From contig NZ_LKBD01000009.1 of NCBI RefSeq assembly GCF_001399975.1, positions 56,265-120,264 of the forward strand: a stretch of 64,000 nucleotides of DNA. Direction: 5' to 3'. The notes under the pieces were generated by a model. The model ran no database searches. It saw only the letters and a program-made list of their open reading frames with translations, and was not told where the DNA came from. The position numbers were made by a program, and so were the translations under genes. Shown here piece after piece: positions 8,214 through 16,522 of this stretch. The first letter of the stretch is position 1. Every line of letters starts with the position of its first letter. Source of the DNA: Pseudoalteromonas sp. P1-9 (lineage in GTDB: Bacteria; Pseudomonadota; Gammaproteobacteria; Enterobacterales; Alteromonadaceae).

Positions 8214-8606
8214 TTAAGACTGATTTTTTAACAGTATGGATAAATGTTGTTGTAGCTCTGTTGGACTATCTGGAGTATGTAAAAAGCCACCTAGTCTTGC
8301 GCCAGATAATTCTTGCCTAATATCGTATTTTAGCGCGTTTAAGCGAGGCACCACGTTGTCGCCTTCGACAAAGTACATGTCCAAATCCATTAAAAATGGT
8401 ACGCGTAGCGACATAGTAATGCGCGCCATTAAATTGGGGTAAAGTGCCATTAAATCCGAAAAGGTGAGTTGTATTTTCTGTTTACCGATTATTTTAAAGC
8501 CCGCAGCTTTAATTTTATTACGAATAAAGTGGTGTTTACCAAACAAGTAGGTTTCGGGTTTTAGTAAGTAAAACGAGACACATTTATTCTTAATGAGTTT
8601 TCTCAT
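8214..8606 (-). CDS. Nucleoside diphosphate kinase-like protein
   Basis: About 130 residues with the outline of an NDK domain: an opening YLLKPETYLFGKHHFIRN resembling the IIKPDAV segment, then KAAGFKIIGKQKIQLT (cf. FEKAGLKIVAAKM), MYFVEGDNVVPRLNAL (cf. VLEGENAV), and a terminal FLHTPDSPTEL (cf. the VHGSDSPE motif carrying the catalytic His). The His and the P-x-S-P context are kept, but the rest is divergent, so catalytic activity is uncertain. I chose the ATG at 8606, with GGGAG 7 bases ahead, over a GTG two codons upstream. The gene stands alone. The family call rests on motif order only. Confidence 0.5.
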   Translation of the reverse strand: MRKLIKNKCVSFYLLKPETYLFGKHHFIRNKIKAAGFKIIGKQKIQLTFSDLMALYPNLMARITMSLRVPFLMDLDMYFVEGDNVVPRLNALKYDIRQELSGARLGGFLHTPDSPTELQQHLSILLKNQS

Positions 8607-8793
8607 ACGCACACTCCCTTACTTCAAATTGTTGGCCGCGTTAAGGTTTTAAATTATTTGGCCAATATGCTTACTATAGAAGCAAAAGCACATTGCTAAC
8701 AAATTGTTTTGTGTAAATGATTATTACCTCACCGCTTTTTAGCAAAGGTAAAGTACGCTTTTTACAATTCTCGATTAATTTAGTGCTTTGCTA

Positions 8794-8822
8794 TTGAGCG
8801 TATACGGTCAATTTTCTACAAT
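8794..8822 (+). promoter_or_regulatory. Sigma-70 promoter for the DUF3297 gene
   Basis: TTGAGC (8794-8799) and TACAAT (8817-8822) are spaced by 17 bp, about 33 bp ahead of the ATG at 8856. The rest of the 250-bp gap (8607-8855) shows no further feature. Confidence 0.5.
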
Positions 8823-8855
8823 GGCGCAAATTAAATACGTAATAAAGAAATAACT

Positions 8856-9104
8856 ATGAACGATAAAACAGATTTACCAGCATTACCGGATCGTCTTTCA
8901 ATTAACCCGCGCAGCAAATTCTACTCTGAAGAAGTGTTAAAGCAGGATATTGGTATTCGTTTCAATGGTAAAGAGCGCTCTGACGTTGAAGAGTATTGCA
9001 TCAGTGAAGGTTGGATTAAAACTGCTGCACCAAAAGCGTTAGATCGTTACGGCCAACCTATGCTTATCAAATCAAAAGGCACGGTTGAAGCGTTCTACCG
9101 TTAA
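8856..9104 (+). CDS. DUF3297 family protein
   Basis: Small conserved cytosolic protein of 82 residues matching the DUF3297 family almost along its length: LPALPDRLSINPRSKFY, GIRFNGKERSDVEEYCISEGW and QPMLIKSKGTVEAFYR. Function is unknown. It has its own promoter and a strong terminator, suggesting a well-expressed single gene. Confidence 0.9.
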   Translation: MNDKTDLPALPDRLSINPRSKFYSEEVLKQDIGIRFNGKERSDVEEYCISEGWIKTAAPKALDRYGQPMLIKSKGTVEAFYR

Positions 9105-9110
9105 CCTAAA

Positions 9111-9136
9111 AAGTGCACCTTTTTAGGTGCACTTTT
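9111..9136. terminator. Bidirectional terminator
   Basis: A perfect 10-bp stem AAGTGCACCT/AGGTGCACTT with a TTTT loop is flanked by A-run and T-run, 7 bp after the DUF3297 stop. It can serve both the DUF3297 gene and the convergent cysteine-rich gene. Confidence 0.85.
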
Positions 9137-9205
9137 CCAGCAGCTATCTATCGCTCAATGATTTTGAGTTACTGGGCTTTTCGACTAAGCCTAAACTCAG
9201 GTTGT

Positions 9206-9541
9206 TTAGTAAGCGCAATGCTTACAGCCATTACCACAGCAATAACCGCGTTTTAAATGCGCCCATTTCGTCATCACACGATAACCGTCTTCATTTAAAT
9301 AATAATCTAACTTTTCAACGGGAAACTGGTTTTGATATTGCGCAGCAAGCGTAACTAATTCGCTATTTGATTTCGTTTCGTAAAGACGTAATAGTTCATC
9401 GTTAATTTTATCGATTAAACATGCTTTACATAAGCAATTGGCGTCTTTAGTGACTGGTAAAATATTGGGAAGCGAAAAACACCAACAACTGCCTTGTTGG
9501 CTTTCGCATTTGAATGGGGCTTGGCAAGAAATACAGTTCAT
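9206..9541 (-). CDS. Cysteine-rich CWC domain fused to DUF5522
   Basis: About 111 residues from the ATG at 9541. The N-terminal part CISCQAPFKCESQQGSCWCF fits the cysteine-rich CWC family (probable metal-binding knuckle), followed by CLCKACL. The C-terminal part DYYLNEDGYRVMTKWAHLKR then GYCCGNGCKHCAY fits DUF5522. Ten or more Cys residues suggest zinc or another metal, which is inference. A TTG 19 codons upstream would extend the protein, but family members begin at the CxxC segment. Neighbour genes do not suggest a role. Confidence 0.7.
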   Translation of the reverse strand: MNCISCQAPFKCESQQGSCWCFSLPNILPVTKDANCLCKACLIDKINDELLRLYETKSNSELVTLAAQYQNQFPVEKLDYYLNEDGYRVMTKWAHLKRGYCCGNGCKHCAY

Positions 9542-9624
9542 AATTTGGCGCAAAAAAGCGTTAGCATAAGTAAAATCCCACACTAACGCAAATTTCAATT
9601 TGCGGCGTTTGCACCCTTTGCTGC

Positions 9625-10770
9625 CTAAATGGCGCTTAACGCTAATCCGCCTAGCATAAAGCTAACAACTAACCAAATAATAGGAAGTTTTAACTGTTTC
9701 ATAATTAAAAAGCCAATCAATACCAAAGCGATATCTTTTGGTGCACTTACCGCACTTGTGAAAATAGGCGTATAAAGCGCCGCTATTAGCAATCCTACAA
9801 CCGCGGCGTTAACGCCTGCAAGCGCACCACTTACGCTTGGTTTGTTAGCAAGTACTTGCCAGTCTTTTAGCACCGTTAATAACAGTAAAAAGCCTGGTAA
9901 AAATACCGCTAAGGTAGCGCTTAGCGCACCGATAATTGGCGCATTATCAAATAGTTCATAGCCAATATAGGTAGCAAAGGTAAACATAGGCCCAGGTACT
10001 GCTTGCGCCGCTGCGTAGCCTGTTATAAAAGCGTCTTGTGATAATTGGTCGCCAACGATGTTTTGCAGTAAAGGCAGTACTACATGACCACCGCCAAATA
10101 CTAAACTACCAGCCTGATAAAAATCATTAAATAGGCTTATTTCAGGTGCCAAAGATGCAGTTAAAGGCAGCCCAAGTAACAAGACAATAAACAACAGCAA
10201 TGGTATTAGGCTAGGTTTAAATTCTTGCTGATGTGTCGTCGGTATTTTACCTTTTAATGCAACCGCGCCAATAAGCGCAGCGCTAATTAACACGGCAAAT
10301 TGCGTGCTAAGAGTAGGGCTTACAAGCAATACGCACGCTGTGGCGATGCACAAAAATACGGTTTTAGTGTCTTTACAGAAGTTTTTAAACATTCCCCATG
10401 TGGCGTCTGCCACTACTAAAACGGCGAGTAGCTTTAACCCGTGAACAATACTTTCAAAAATACTGTTATTAACCAGCGCACTTGAGGTGATTGCAAGCGC
10501 CAGCATAATAATCACCGATGGCAGAGTGAAACCAACAAACGCCGCGATCGCACCTTGTAAACCGGCACGTTTGTAACCTAATGCAAAGCCTACTTGGCTT
10601 GAACCAGGCCCGGGTAAAAACTGACTAAGCGCAATCAGTTGGCCGTACTCTTCATCACTTAACCACTTATATTTAGTGACGAAGGTTTGGCGAAAGTAGC
10701 CAATATGGGCGGCAGGCCCCCCGAAACTGACCCAGCCGAGTAAAAAGAACGTTTTAAAAATACTGAACAT
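9625..10770 (-). CDS. chrA: Chromate transporter, long-chain CHR family
   Basis: Inner-membrane chromate efflux protein of about 381 residues with two homologous halves, as in long ChrA. The first half has FLLGWVSFGGPAAHIGYFR, the signature of the family, and LSQFLPGPGSSQVGFALG; the second has YQAGSLVFGGGHVVLPLLQ and YAAAQAVPGPMFTFATYIG. About ten to twelve hydrophobic segments are visible. I prefer the ATG at 10770, which puts the family N-terminus first; a TTG at 10806 is possible. It is divergent from a LysR regulator 110 bp away, a common arrangement for substrate-responsive control. Many family members are untested for chromate. Confidence 0.85.
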   Translation of the reverse strand: MFSIFKTFFLLGWVSFGGPAAHIGYFRQTFVTKYKWLSDEEYGQLIALSQFLPGPGSSQVGFALGYKRAGLQGAIAAFVGFTLPSVIIMLALAITSSALVNNSIFESIVHGLKLLAVLVVADATWGMFKNFCKDTKTVFLCIATACVLLVSPTLSTQFAVLISAALIGAVALKGKIPTTHQQEFKPSLIPLLLFIVLLLGLPLTASLAPEISLFNDFYQAGSLVFGGGHVVLPLLQNIVGDQLSQDAFITGYAAAQAVPGPMFTFATYIGYELFDNAPIIGALSATLAVFLPGFLLLLTVLKDWQVLANKPSVSGALAGVNAAVVGLLIAALYTPIFTSAVSAPKDIALVLIGFLIMKQLKLPIIWLVVSFMLGGLALSAI

Positions 10771-10879
10771 ACGCGCATAAATATCTGTGTTATCAAACCT
10801 GCGCAAAGCTTAAAAAAAGCGATACAATTAATCCAATTAATATTATTTGTAATAAATATGAATTAAATGGGATTGGTTA

Positions 10880-11797
10880 ATGGTTTCGATTGAAGAAACG
10901 AAATGGCGCAATGTCGATTTAAACCTGCTGGTGGCTTTTTCGTATTTGTATCGCTTTGAAAGCGTTAGCTTAGCGGCAGAAAAAAACTTTGTTAGTCAAT
11001 CGGCAATGAGTCACAGTTTATCGCGCTTACGGATATTACTTGATGACGAACTGTTTGTGCGAGTGGGCCATAAAATGGTGGCAACAGACTTTGCTCATGC
11101 GGTTTATCCGAGTGTTGAGTCGATGCTGCAATTAGTGCAACAGCAGGTACTAAAGCGTGACACTTTCAATGCAAAAACCTATCAAGGGGTTTGTCGAATT
11201 GGCTTAACCGACTACGCTGAGTATATTTTTGCGCCGGCTATTTTCGATTTAATTCGTGCGCAAGCGCCTAATGCGCAAATTAGTTTCGTTAACGTAAATA
11301 GGGTGAATTACCGTGAACTTAGTGAGCAAGAATCACTTGATTTGGTGATTGGCAGCATTCCTAACTTACATAACGCGTTTGAAAGCGAGTTACTGTATAG
11401 CGAGCAACACATGTGTTTGTTAAATAAAGAGTTTGCCAAACGCATAATGCCAATCACAAAGCATACTCTTGCTAATATTGAACATGCGATTGTCAGCCCC
11501 GATGGTAGTTTAACCACTCAAGTAGATAATTTGCTGAGTGAAGATGGTTTAACACGCAGGGTGACTGTGGCTAGTCGTAACTTTTTAACCGTACAACGTT
11601 TACTGTTGGAGCGAGATCTTATCGCGATTGTGCCAAAGCGCATGGCCGAAATCTCATTACCTAACGATGCGCTACAAAGCGTCACGCCGCCTATTAAGGT
11701 ACCTGATTTTGATATTTCTATGTTGTGGTTAAAACGTTCACGGGCCAATGAAAAACACATTTGGCTGCGTTCAATCATGAAACAAGTCGTAAGTTAG
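10880..11797 (+). CDS. LysR family transcriptional regulator
   Basis: Regulator of 305 residues. The winged helix-turn-helix is at about residues 10-70 (LNLLVAFSYLYRFESVSLAA...SQSAMSHSLSRLR..LDDELFVR), which fits the NodD/LeuO branch; the LysR substrate-binding domain follows (about 95-300). The gene is divergent from the chromate transporter, so control of that gene is the likely job. The 282-bp gap that follows (11798-12079) holds no recognisable gene or terminator. Confidence 0.9.
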   Translation: MVSIEETKWRNVDLNLLVAFSYLYRFESVSLAAEKNFVSQSAMSHSLSRLRILLDDELFVRVGHKMVATDFAHAVYPSVESMLQLVQQQVLKRDTFNAKTYQGVCRIGLTDYAEYIFAPAIFDLIRAQAPNAQISFVNVNRVNYRELSEQESLDLVIGSIPNLHNAFESELLYSEQHMCLLNKEFAKRIMPITKHTLANIEHAIVSPDGSLTTQVDNLLSEDGLTRRVTVASRNFLTVQRLLLERDLIAIVPKRMAEISLPNDALQSVTPPIKVPDFDISMLWLKRSRANEKHIWLRSIMKQVVS

Positions 11798-12079
11798 GGA
11801 CCGTTGACGGTTCAAGTTGGCTTTTTACAGCAGTTTGATTTGGTTTTAGACAAGGAAAAGGCTAGGTGGAAACGCTACTTTATGTGAGTTTGCCGATAGC
11901 GTCTTTGGGCTTCAGCAAAGTCACTTTCCTACATCAATGAGGAGCAATACAATAGGAAGCTAATCAGGCACCATAATTAAATTTTGCTCAAATAGCACAA
12001 AAATAAAACAGTGGTTGAATGTTAAGCTTGGATTAAGGGAAATAATTGAACAATACGCACTCCACAGAAGGAAAAAGTT

Positions 12080-12313
12080 ATGAGCAATTTAATTTTTCAA
12101 AATAAGCTATCTTTTACATTAACACTGTTAGCCGCTATTGGGCTTGGCGTATTCTTATTGCCAATAGTGTTATTTTTATGGCTAACCATGATGATGTTTA
12201 TTGGCCTTAACGTGTTAATTGCAAAATTACGTGGCGGTACGCTAACGGGGAACGGCTTTAAAAAGCCAAAATACGCATTTTATAAAGGCAAAATCGAAAA
12301 AGTGATTAACTAG
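12080..12313 (+). CDS. Small membrane protein of unknown function
   Basis: The 77-residue product has a long hydrophobic stretch (about residues 11-45, LTLLAAIGLGVFLLPIVLFL then MMMFIGLNVL) that could form one or two membrane helices, and a basic C-terminal tail (KLRGG...GFKKPKYAFYKGKIEKV). A clear GAAGGA ribosome site precedes the ATG. I do not recognise the family. It is not obviously co-transcribed with the SYLF gene, which has its own leader. Confidence 0.65.
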   Translation: MSNLIFQNKLSFTLTLLAAIGLGVFLLPIVLFLWLTMMMFIGLNVLIAKLRGGTLTGNGFKKPKYAFYKGKIEKVIN

Positions 12314-12484
12314 TTTTAATTGTTTAGTTAACCCGAATTCAAATAAACCTTAATCGCCTGCTAAAAAGGGCGATGTTTTTACCGATTAAACGTGCTGCTT
12401 TTTTGCTGAACATGCCATTTGTGCAGCACAATAAAATACGTGGTCAGCTACAAAGATTATTCAACATGTAAAAGGAGAGAGAAT

Positions 12485-13057
12485 ATGGGAAAGTTTCTTA
12501 CACCAATACTGTCACTACTACTTGTTAGCATCAGTACGTTCGCCAGTGCCGATGAATATCAAACTACGCTACAAAATTTTAAACAATCTCACGAAACCAA
12601 GCGCTTTTTTAATAGTGCTTATGGCTATGTGGTATTTCCAACCATTGGTAAAGGTGGCTTAGGGTTAGGCGCTGCCTTTGGTAAAGGTCAGGTTTACAAG
12701 CAAGGCAAAGCGGTGGGTAAAACAAGTGTTAGTCAATTATCGGTTGGCTTTCAAGCAGGAGGGCAAGCCTACAGCCAAATCATTTTCTTAAAAGACAAAC
12801 GTGCGTTTGATGAATTTACCTCGGGCAATTTTGAATTTGGTGCAGGGGCGTCAGCAGTTGCTATTACCGCCGCGGTTCAAGCGCAGGCAGGCTCTACGGG
12901 TGTTAGTTCTAGTGTCGGCACCGATGCGAATTCCACCAAGCAAAATAAAGCAAAATACCGTAAAGGCATGGCGGTGATGACGCTGGCAAAAGGCGGCTTT
13001 ATGTACGAAGCTGCACTTGCTGGGCAAAAATACAATTACACACCGTATAAGCAATAA
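12485..13057 (+). CDS. SYLF domain (YSC84-like) secreted lipid-binding protein
   Basis: About 190 residues: signal peptide (MGKFLTPILSLLLVSISTFASA) then a SYLF/DUF500 domain with the typical opening FNSAYGYVVFPTIGKGGLGLGAAFGKGQVY, SVGFQAGGQAYSQIIFL and closing GGFMYEAALAGQKYNY. Family members bind phosphoinositides in eukaryotes; the bacterial periplasmic role is unknown. The ATG at 12485 is chosen because AAAGGAGAG lies 7 bases ahead and it opens the signal peptide. Confidence 0.88.
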   Translation: MGKFLTPILSLLLVSISTFASADEYQTTLQNFKQSHETKRFFNSAYGYVVFPTIGKGGLGLGAAFGKGQVYKQGKAVGKTSVSQLSVGFQAGGQAYSQIIFLKDKRAFDEFTSGNFEFGAGASAVAITAAVQAQAGSTGVSSSVGTDANSTKQNKAKYRKGMAVMTLAKGGFMYEAALAGQKYNYTPYKQ

Positions 13058-13062
13058 CACTC

Positions 13063-13090
13063 AAAAAACCAGAGGCGACTCTGGTTTTTT
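13063..13090. terminator. Bidirectional terminator
   Basis: A 12-bp symmetric stem (AAAAAACCAGAG/CTCTGGTTTTTT) with GCGA tetraloop lies between the convergent SYLF and DUF533 genes, with A and T runs on both sides. Confidence 0.9.
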
Positions 13091-13104
13091 AGTTGTTGCT
13101 CTCG

Positions 13105-13785
13105 CTAATCAGCTTGGTTTAGTTGATGATGAATACTGTTTACTAAGTCGCGTGGTAAACACAGTTGATTAGCTAAAGTTTGTAAATATTGCTGTGATGC
13201 ACTTTGGTTTAAATCAATTGCGCTTGCTGCATACACTTCAATGCCCGTTTGTGCGTTAGGCACGGTTGCAACTAGCTCACTTAAGCTCATTGGCGCACGT
13301 AATTCATCAAACAACATGGCTTTTTCTTGTGTTGTTAGTGCCATTTGCTCTACTTGAGCGAAAATAGTTTGGCGCTCATTTTCATCAATATGGCCATCGG
13401 CATACGCTGCCGCGATCATGGCGCGCATTATAATTAACTGGCCGTTACCCGTTTCGTCTTCAACAACGGCATCAAAGTTTTGCTCTTGCATATGTGTCGG
13501 CTCAACGCGGTATTGGCTACTGCGATTTTGCATAGCGTTATCAAATGCCTGCCTATCAGAGGCTTGCTGAGTTTGGCTGCTTTTTTCGCTGTATTGTTGA
13601 TAAGCTTTCCAAGCGAGTCCGCCAACGGCGGCCAGTGCGCCATACTTTACTGCTTTCTTACCCACTTTTTTTGACTTCTTACCTGATAGCAAACTGGTTA
13701 AGCCGCCACCTGCTACACCACCTAAAAAACCACTTAATGCACCTGATTTATTTAGGCTGCCAACTAATTTTTGTAGATCTTTCAT
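13105..13785 (-). CDS. DUF533 / YebE-like inner membrane protein
   Basis: About 226 residues. A glycine-rich N-terminal part (SGALSGFLGGVAGGGLTSLL) and a short membrane segment (YGALAAVGGLAWKAY) precede a C-terminal TerB-like helical domain (about 115-225) with IIMRAMIAAAYADGHIDENE, the acidic motif of this family. It matches YebE of E. coli in length and order. Function is unknown. The ATG at 13785, with GGAGAAAGC ahead, is preferred to a GTG four codons upstream. Confidence 0.85.
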   Translation of the reverse strand: MKDLQKLVGSLNKSGALSGFLGGVAGGGLTSLLSGKKSKKVGKKAVKYGALAAVGGLAWKAYQQYSEKSSQTQQASDRQAFDNAMQNRSSQYRVEPTHMQEQNFDAVVEDETGNGQLIIMRAMIAAAYADGHIDENERQTIFAQVEQMALTTQEKAMLFDELRAPMSLSELVATVPNAQTGIEVYAASAIDLNQSASQQYLQTLANQLCLPRDLVNSIHHQLNQAD

Positions 13786-13980
13786 TGCTTTCTCCACAAT
13801 TGATAACTTTCATTAGAGTAAAAAAAATGATGCAATAAAGGAACAGCAGAACTGTTACAAAGTGATTCAAACATTTTGTGATAATCGGCAATTAAAATGT
13901 GTGAGTTACATTTCTATGCGATAAATTTGTCACATAAAAGGTATAATCTCACACACATAACACAGACAGTAGGAGATGCT

Positions 13981-14352
13981 ATGAGTGATACCAACCAACG
14001 CGAAATCTTAGCGGAATTTTTAGCGCAAAGTAAAACAAGCCAATCAGTGTGGGCACTGCAAGATAAAGAAAGTGAAGATTGGGTTGTATTAGATTCTCCT
14101 AATTTTGAAAATGCAGAAGTGATGCCAGTTTGGTCAAGCAAGTCGTTGGCCGAAACACACTGTGTACAGGAATGGCAAGCATTTACACCAAGCGAAATTT
14201 CAATTAACGACTGGTTAGATTATTGGCTAGAAGATTTAAAAGATGATGACATTGTTGTGGGTGTAAACTGGGCTGAAGAAGGCGATATTGTTGAGCTTGA
14301 AGTGACTGACTTTAGCCAAGCGCTTGCCAGCATTCAACCAGTTAAATCATAA
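13981..14352 (+). CDS. DUF2750 family protein
   Basis: Acidic cytosolic protein of 123 residues with the DUF2750 pattern: VWALQDKESEDWVVLDSPNF, VWSSKSLAETHC, SINDWLDYWLEDLKDDDIVV, VGVNWAEEGDIVELEV. Function is unknown. AGGAG lies 7 bases ahead of the ATG and a TATAAT at 13942-13947 could be the -10 box, giving a short leader. A terminator follows. Confidence 0.88.
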   Translation: MSDTNQREILAEFLAQSKTSQSVWALQDKESEDWVVLDSPNFENAEVMPVWSSKSLAETHCVQEWQAFTPSEISINDWLDYWLEDLKDDDIVVGVNWAEEGDIVELEVTDFSQALASIQPVKS

Positions 14353-14403
14353 CGTTATAGCCATTTTTAAGCAGCATTCACACACTAAGTGAATTGCTTT
14401 AAT

Positions 14404-14430
14404 AAGTCGGCGTAGTTTACGCCGACTTTT
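14404..14430. terminator. Terminator between DUF2750 and cytochrome c genes
   Basis: An 11-bp perfect stem AAGTCGGCGTA/TACGCCGACTT with a 3-base loop and a following T-rich stretch lies between the convergent genes. Confidence 0.85.
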
Positions 14431-14443
14431 AATTTTAAGTGCA

Positions 14444-15544
14444 TTAATCGTTAACGCCGTCAATATCGCCACGCCTCACCGGATAGCCTTGATTCATCCA
14501 ACCAAAAATACCTTCCCACAAGACAGCTGTGCGGGTATAACCACGTTGCCTTAGACGATTAATCGTGTGATCGGCGGCCGCACGCGGACATGAACAATAG
14601 GCAACAATTTGTACGTCTTTTGGAATGCCAGCCACAGTTTCATCTAAATCTGCGTAGTAGGGGAAAGGAATCGCCCCTTCAATGTGTGCAGTTTGCCAAA
14701 CCGATGTAACCCGCGTATCGAGCAGCACCATGCGTTTTTTGGCCTCAAGCGCTTTGTTTAAGTCTTTTGACAGCACATACATGCCATCTTTTAAATCAAA
14801 GTTTGGATCGTCGCCGTTTTTGTTTACGATGTAATTTTCTGGCGTAGGCAGTGCTTTGAGTACCGGTGTCTCATCTTTCCAACCGAGCGACTTACTGCGT
14901 AAAAACGCGGTAATATTGTCGATATCAGCACTTGAAAGTTTGTCTTTAAACGATTGCATTGGCGTATCTTGCCGCCCATTTTCAATGGCATAGCGAATAA
15001 ACTCATCGGTATTATGAGCCAGCGCTGATTGGTTCATAATGGCAGGGCCGGTGATCCCTTGGCCTTTATCGCCATGACAGCTAGCGCATTCTTTTTGGTA
15101 GACTTGCTCACCTCGCTTAATATCGCCGTGAACAGGGTTAGTGGTAAACTTTAAGCGATCGTAACCCGCTTGTTCAAATAGCCAATAGGTGAGATCCCAG
15201 GTTTCATCCAATGTCATTGGACCGCCAACCTCATCTAAATAACCACCCATTGCTGTTCCTACACGTCCGTATTGCATTGGTCGTAAAATTTGATGGGCAA
15301 TGCCTGATTCCATTAAGCTTTTACTGCGAAGTGACGGTGCGTGATCGTTTTTATGACCTTCGCGGTTTTCACCGTGACAAAGAGCACAGTATTTTTGATA
15401 ATTAGCTGCAGCGACTTTAGCTTGTTGTGTGGTTAATTTGCGTGGAGGTGAACGCAGTTCGCGCTCAGCTGAAGTACTGTTAAATGACACAAATGCCAGT
15501 ATTGCTGAACATGCAATGGTGATTTTTTGAGTAAAGGTTAGCAT
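14444..15544 (-). CDS. Periplasmic di-haem cytochrome c fused to a rhodanese domain
   Basis: About 366 residues: signal peptide (1-26), cytochrome c domain 1 with CALCH (about residues 53-57), cytochrome c domain 2 with CASCH (about 153-157), and a C-terminal rhodanese-like domain (about 255-360) with an active-site-type loop YCSCPRAAAD and WEGIFGWMNQGYPV. In each domain a distal Met is likely the sixth haem ligand (MGGYLDEVGGPM; TPMQSF). The fusion suggests electron transfer linked to sulfur chemistry in the periplasm, which is inference. ATG 15544 is chosen with AAGGA ahead. It stands alone; no thiosulfate-oxidation genes are nearby. Confidence 0.88.
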   Translation of the reverse strand: MLTFTQKITIACSAILAFVSFNSTSAERELRSPPRKLTTQQAKVAAANYQKYCALCHGENREGHKNDHAPSLRSKSLMESGIAHQILRPMQYGRVGTAMGGYLDEVGGPMTLDETWDLTYWLFEQAGYDRLKFTTNPVHGDIKRGEQVYQKECASCHGDKGQGITGPAIMNQSALAHNTDEFIRYAIENGRQDTPMQSFKDKLSSADIDNITAFLRSKSLGWKDETPVLKALPTPENYIVNKNGDDPNFDLKDGMYVLSKDLNKALEAKKRMVLLDTRVTSVWQTAHIEGAIPFPYYADLDETVAGIPKDVQIVAYCSCPRAAADHTINRLRQRGYTRTAVLWEGIFGWMNQGYPVRRGDIDGVND

Positions 15545-15706
15545 GGAATTCCTTGTAATTTGCCCCAAAATCCAGAATATCAGGCAGTGACTTTATTACT
15601 AGTGAAAAACAAATTTAGTAACAATTACGTGAAAGTATTTACGTTTATTGTATATGGCTAAAAGTATGGCTATTTATCTAACGGCGTTTTGATTAAAATA
15701 GCCGTG

Positions 15707-16072
15707 ATGACCTTATTTACTCCCCTTATTTATAGTTTATTTTTGCTCGGCAGTGTGAGTTGCTACGTGCTGCATTCCTCTTTTTCGGTACCAATTGTGT
15801 TAGCGGCGACGTTTCCTGCACTTATTGGCAGCTTTATCCCGTTTAAAACAGAGTTTAAACATCACCCTTATGCTGCAATTTATACGGGCTGCTTTGCCGG
15901 AATGTGCTCTACTGCAGCTATTAACTCACTTTGGGAACTAATATTTGTCGCCTTGATTGGCACATTTTTGTATATAAAAAGCATTAGTTTATTTGAAGGA
16001 TTTGGCGGCAGATTAGGTGGAATCGCGTTTACCTGTAGTGCTTTGTTTGTATTGATTAAAGGTGTGCTATGA
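15707..16072 (+). CDS. Multi-spanning membrane protein, first of a coupled pair
   Basis: About 121 residues with roughly four hydrophobic helices and a loop PFKTEFKHHPYAAIYTG between the second and third. I do not recognise the family. It overlaps the next gene by ATGA, so the two are almost certainly co-translated and may form a heteromeric membrane complex. The start is uncertain: ATG 15707, GTG 15704 or TTG 15689, none with a good ribosome site. Confidence 0.6.
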   Translation: MTLFTPLIYSLFLLGSVSCYVLHSSFSVPIVLAATFPALIGSFIPFKTEFKHHPYAAIYTGCFAGMCSTAAINSLWELIFVALIGTFLYIKSISLFEGFGGRLGGIAFTCSALFVLIKGVL

Positions 16073-16452
16073 GCCTAGATTTTATGCTTATTTCACTGTT
16101 TGGTTCACTTGCCACCTATTTACTTGCCAAGCGCAATCGGTTTGATGGCATAAGAGCATCCACTTCGCTTTCGATTATTGCTTATTTGTTTTTTTACACC
16201 GTGCAATGGGATGTTGCGCTTTATAGTTTAGTGTTTTTTGGCAGCACCTTTGTTGGCATGAGCGCTCCTAAACGCTTTGGGGTTTATACTCAGGTGATTG
16301 CGGCGGTGCTGTTTTCAGTATTGTTTGAAAACTTGGTGCCGTTCATTAAAGATTATGGCGGTGCCCTTGGTTTAAGCGCGTTTTTCTCGGTGTGTGTGTG
16401 CCATTTAGGCATTTTACTTGGCGCACCGCGCAGCATTAAAGTAGATAAATAA
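16069..16452 (+). CDS. Multi-spanning membrane protein, second of a coupled pair
   Basis: 127 residues, four hydrophobic segments, with basic loops KRNRFDGIRAS and APKRFGVY after helices. Its length equals that of the upstream partner, with which it overlaps by 4 bp. The size and coupling recall split two-component membrane exporters (for example YjjP/YjjB type), but I cannot align it to any family and propose no substrate. Confidence 0.65.
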   Translation: MSLDFMLISLFGSLATYLLAKRNRFDGIRASTSLSIIAYLFFYTVQWDVALYSLVFFGSTFVGMSAPKRFGVYTQVIAAVLFSVLFENLVPFIKDYGGALGLSAFFSVCVCHLGILLGAPRSIKVDK

Positions 16453-16522
16453 CGCTCAAAGTGAACTAACAGACTGAGCGGCGCGTAAAACTAACTACAT
16501 CAACACAGTTTAAGAGGTGTGT

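Noticed and set aside
11798..12079. Short GTG frame of 24 codons near 11864
   Set aside because: Too short, no motif and no neighbour logic.
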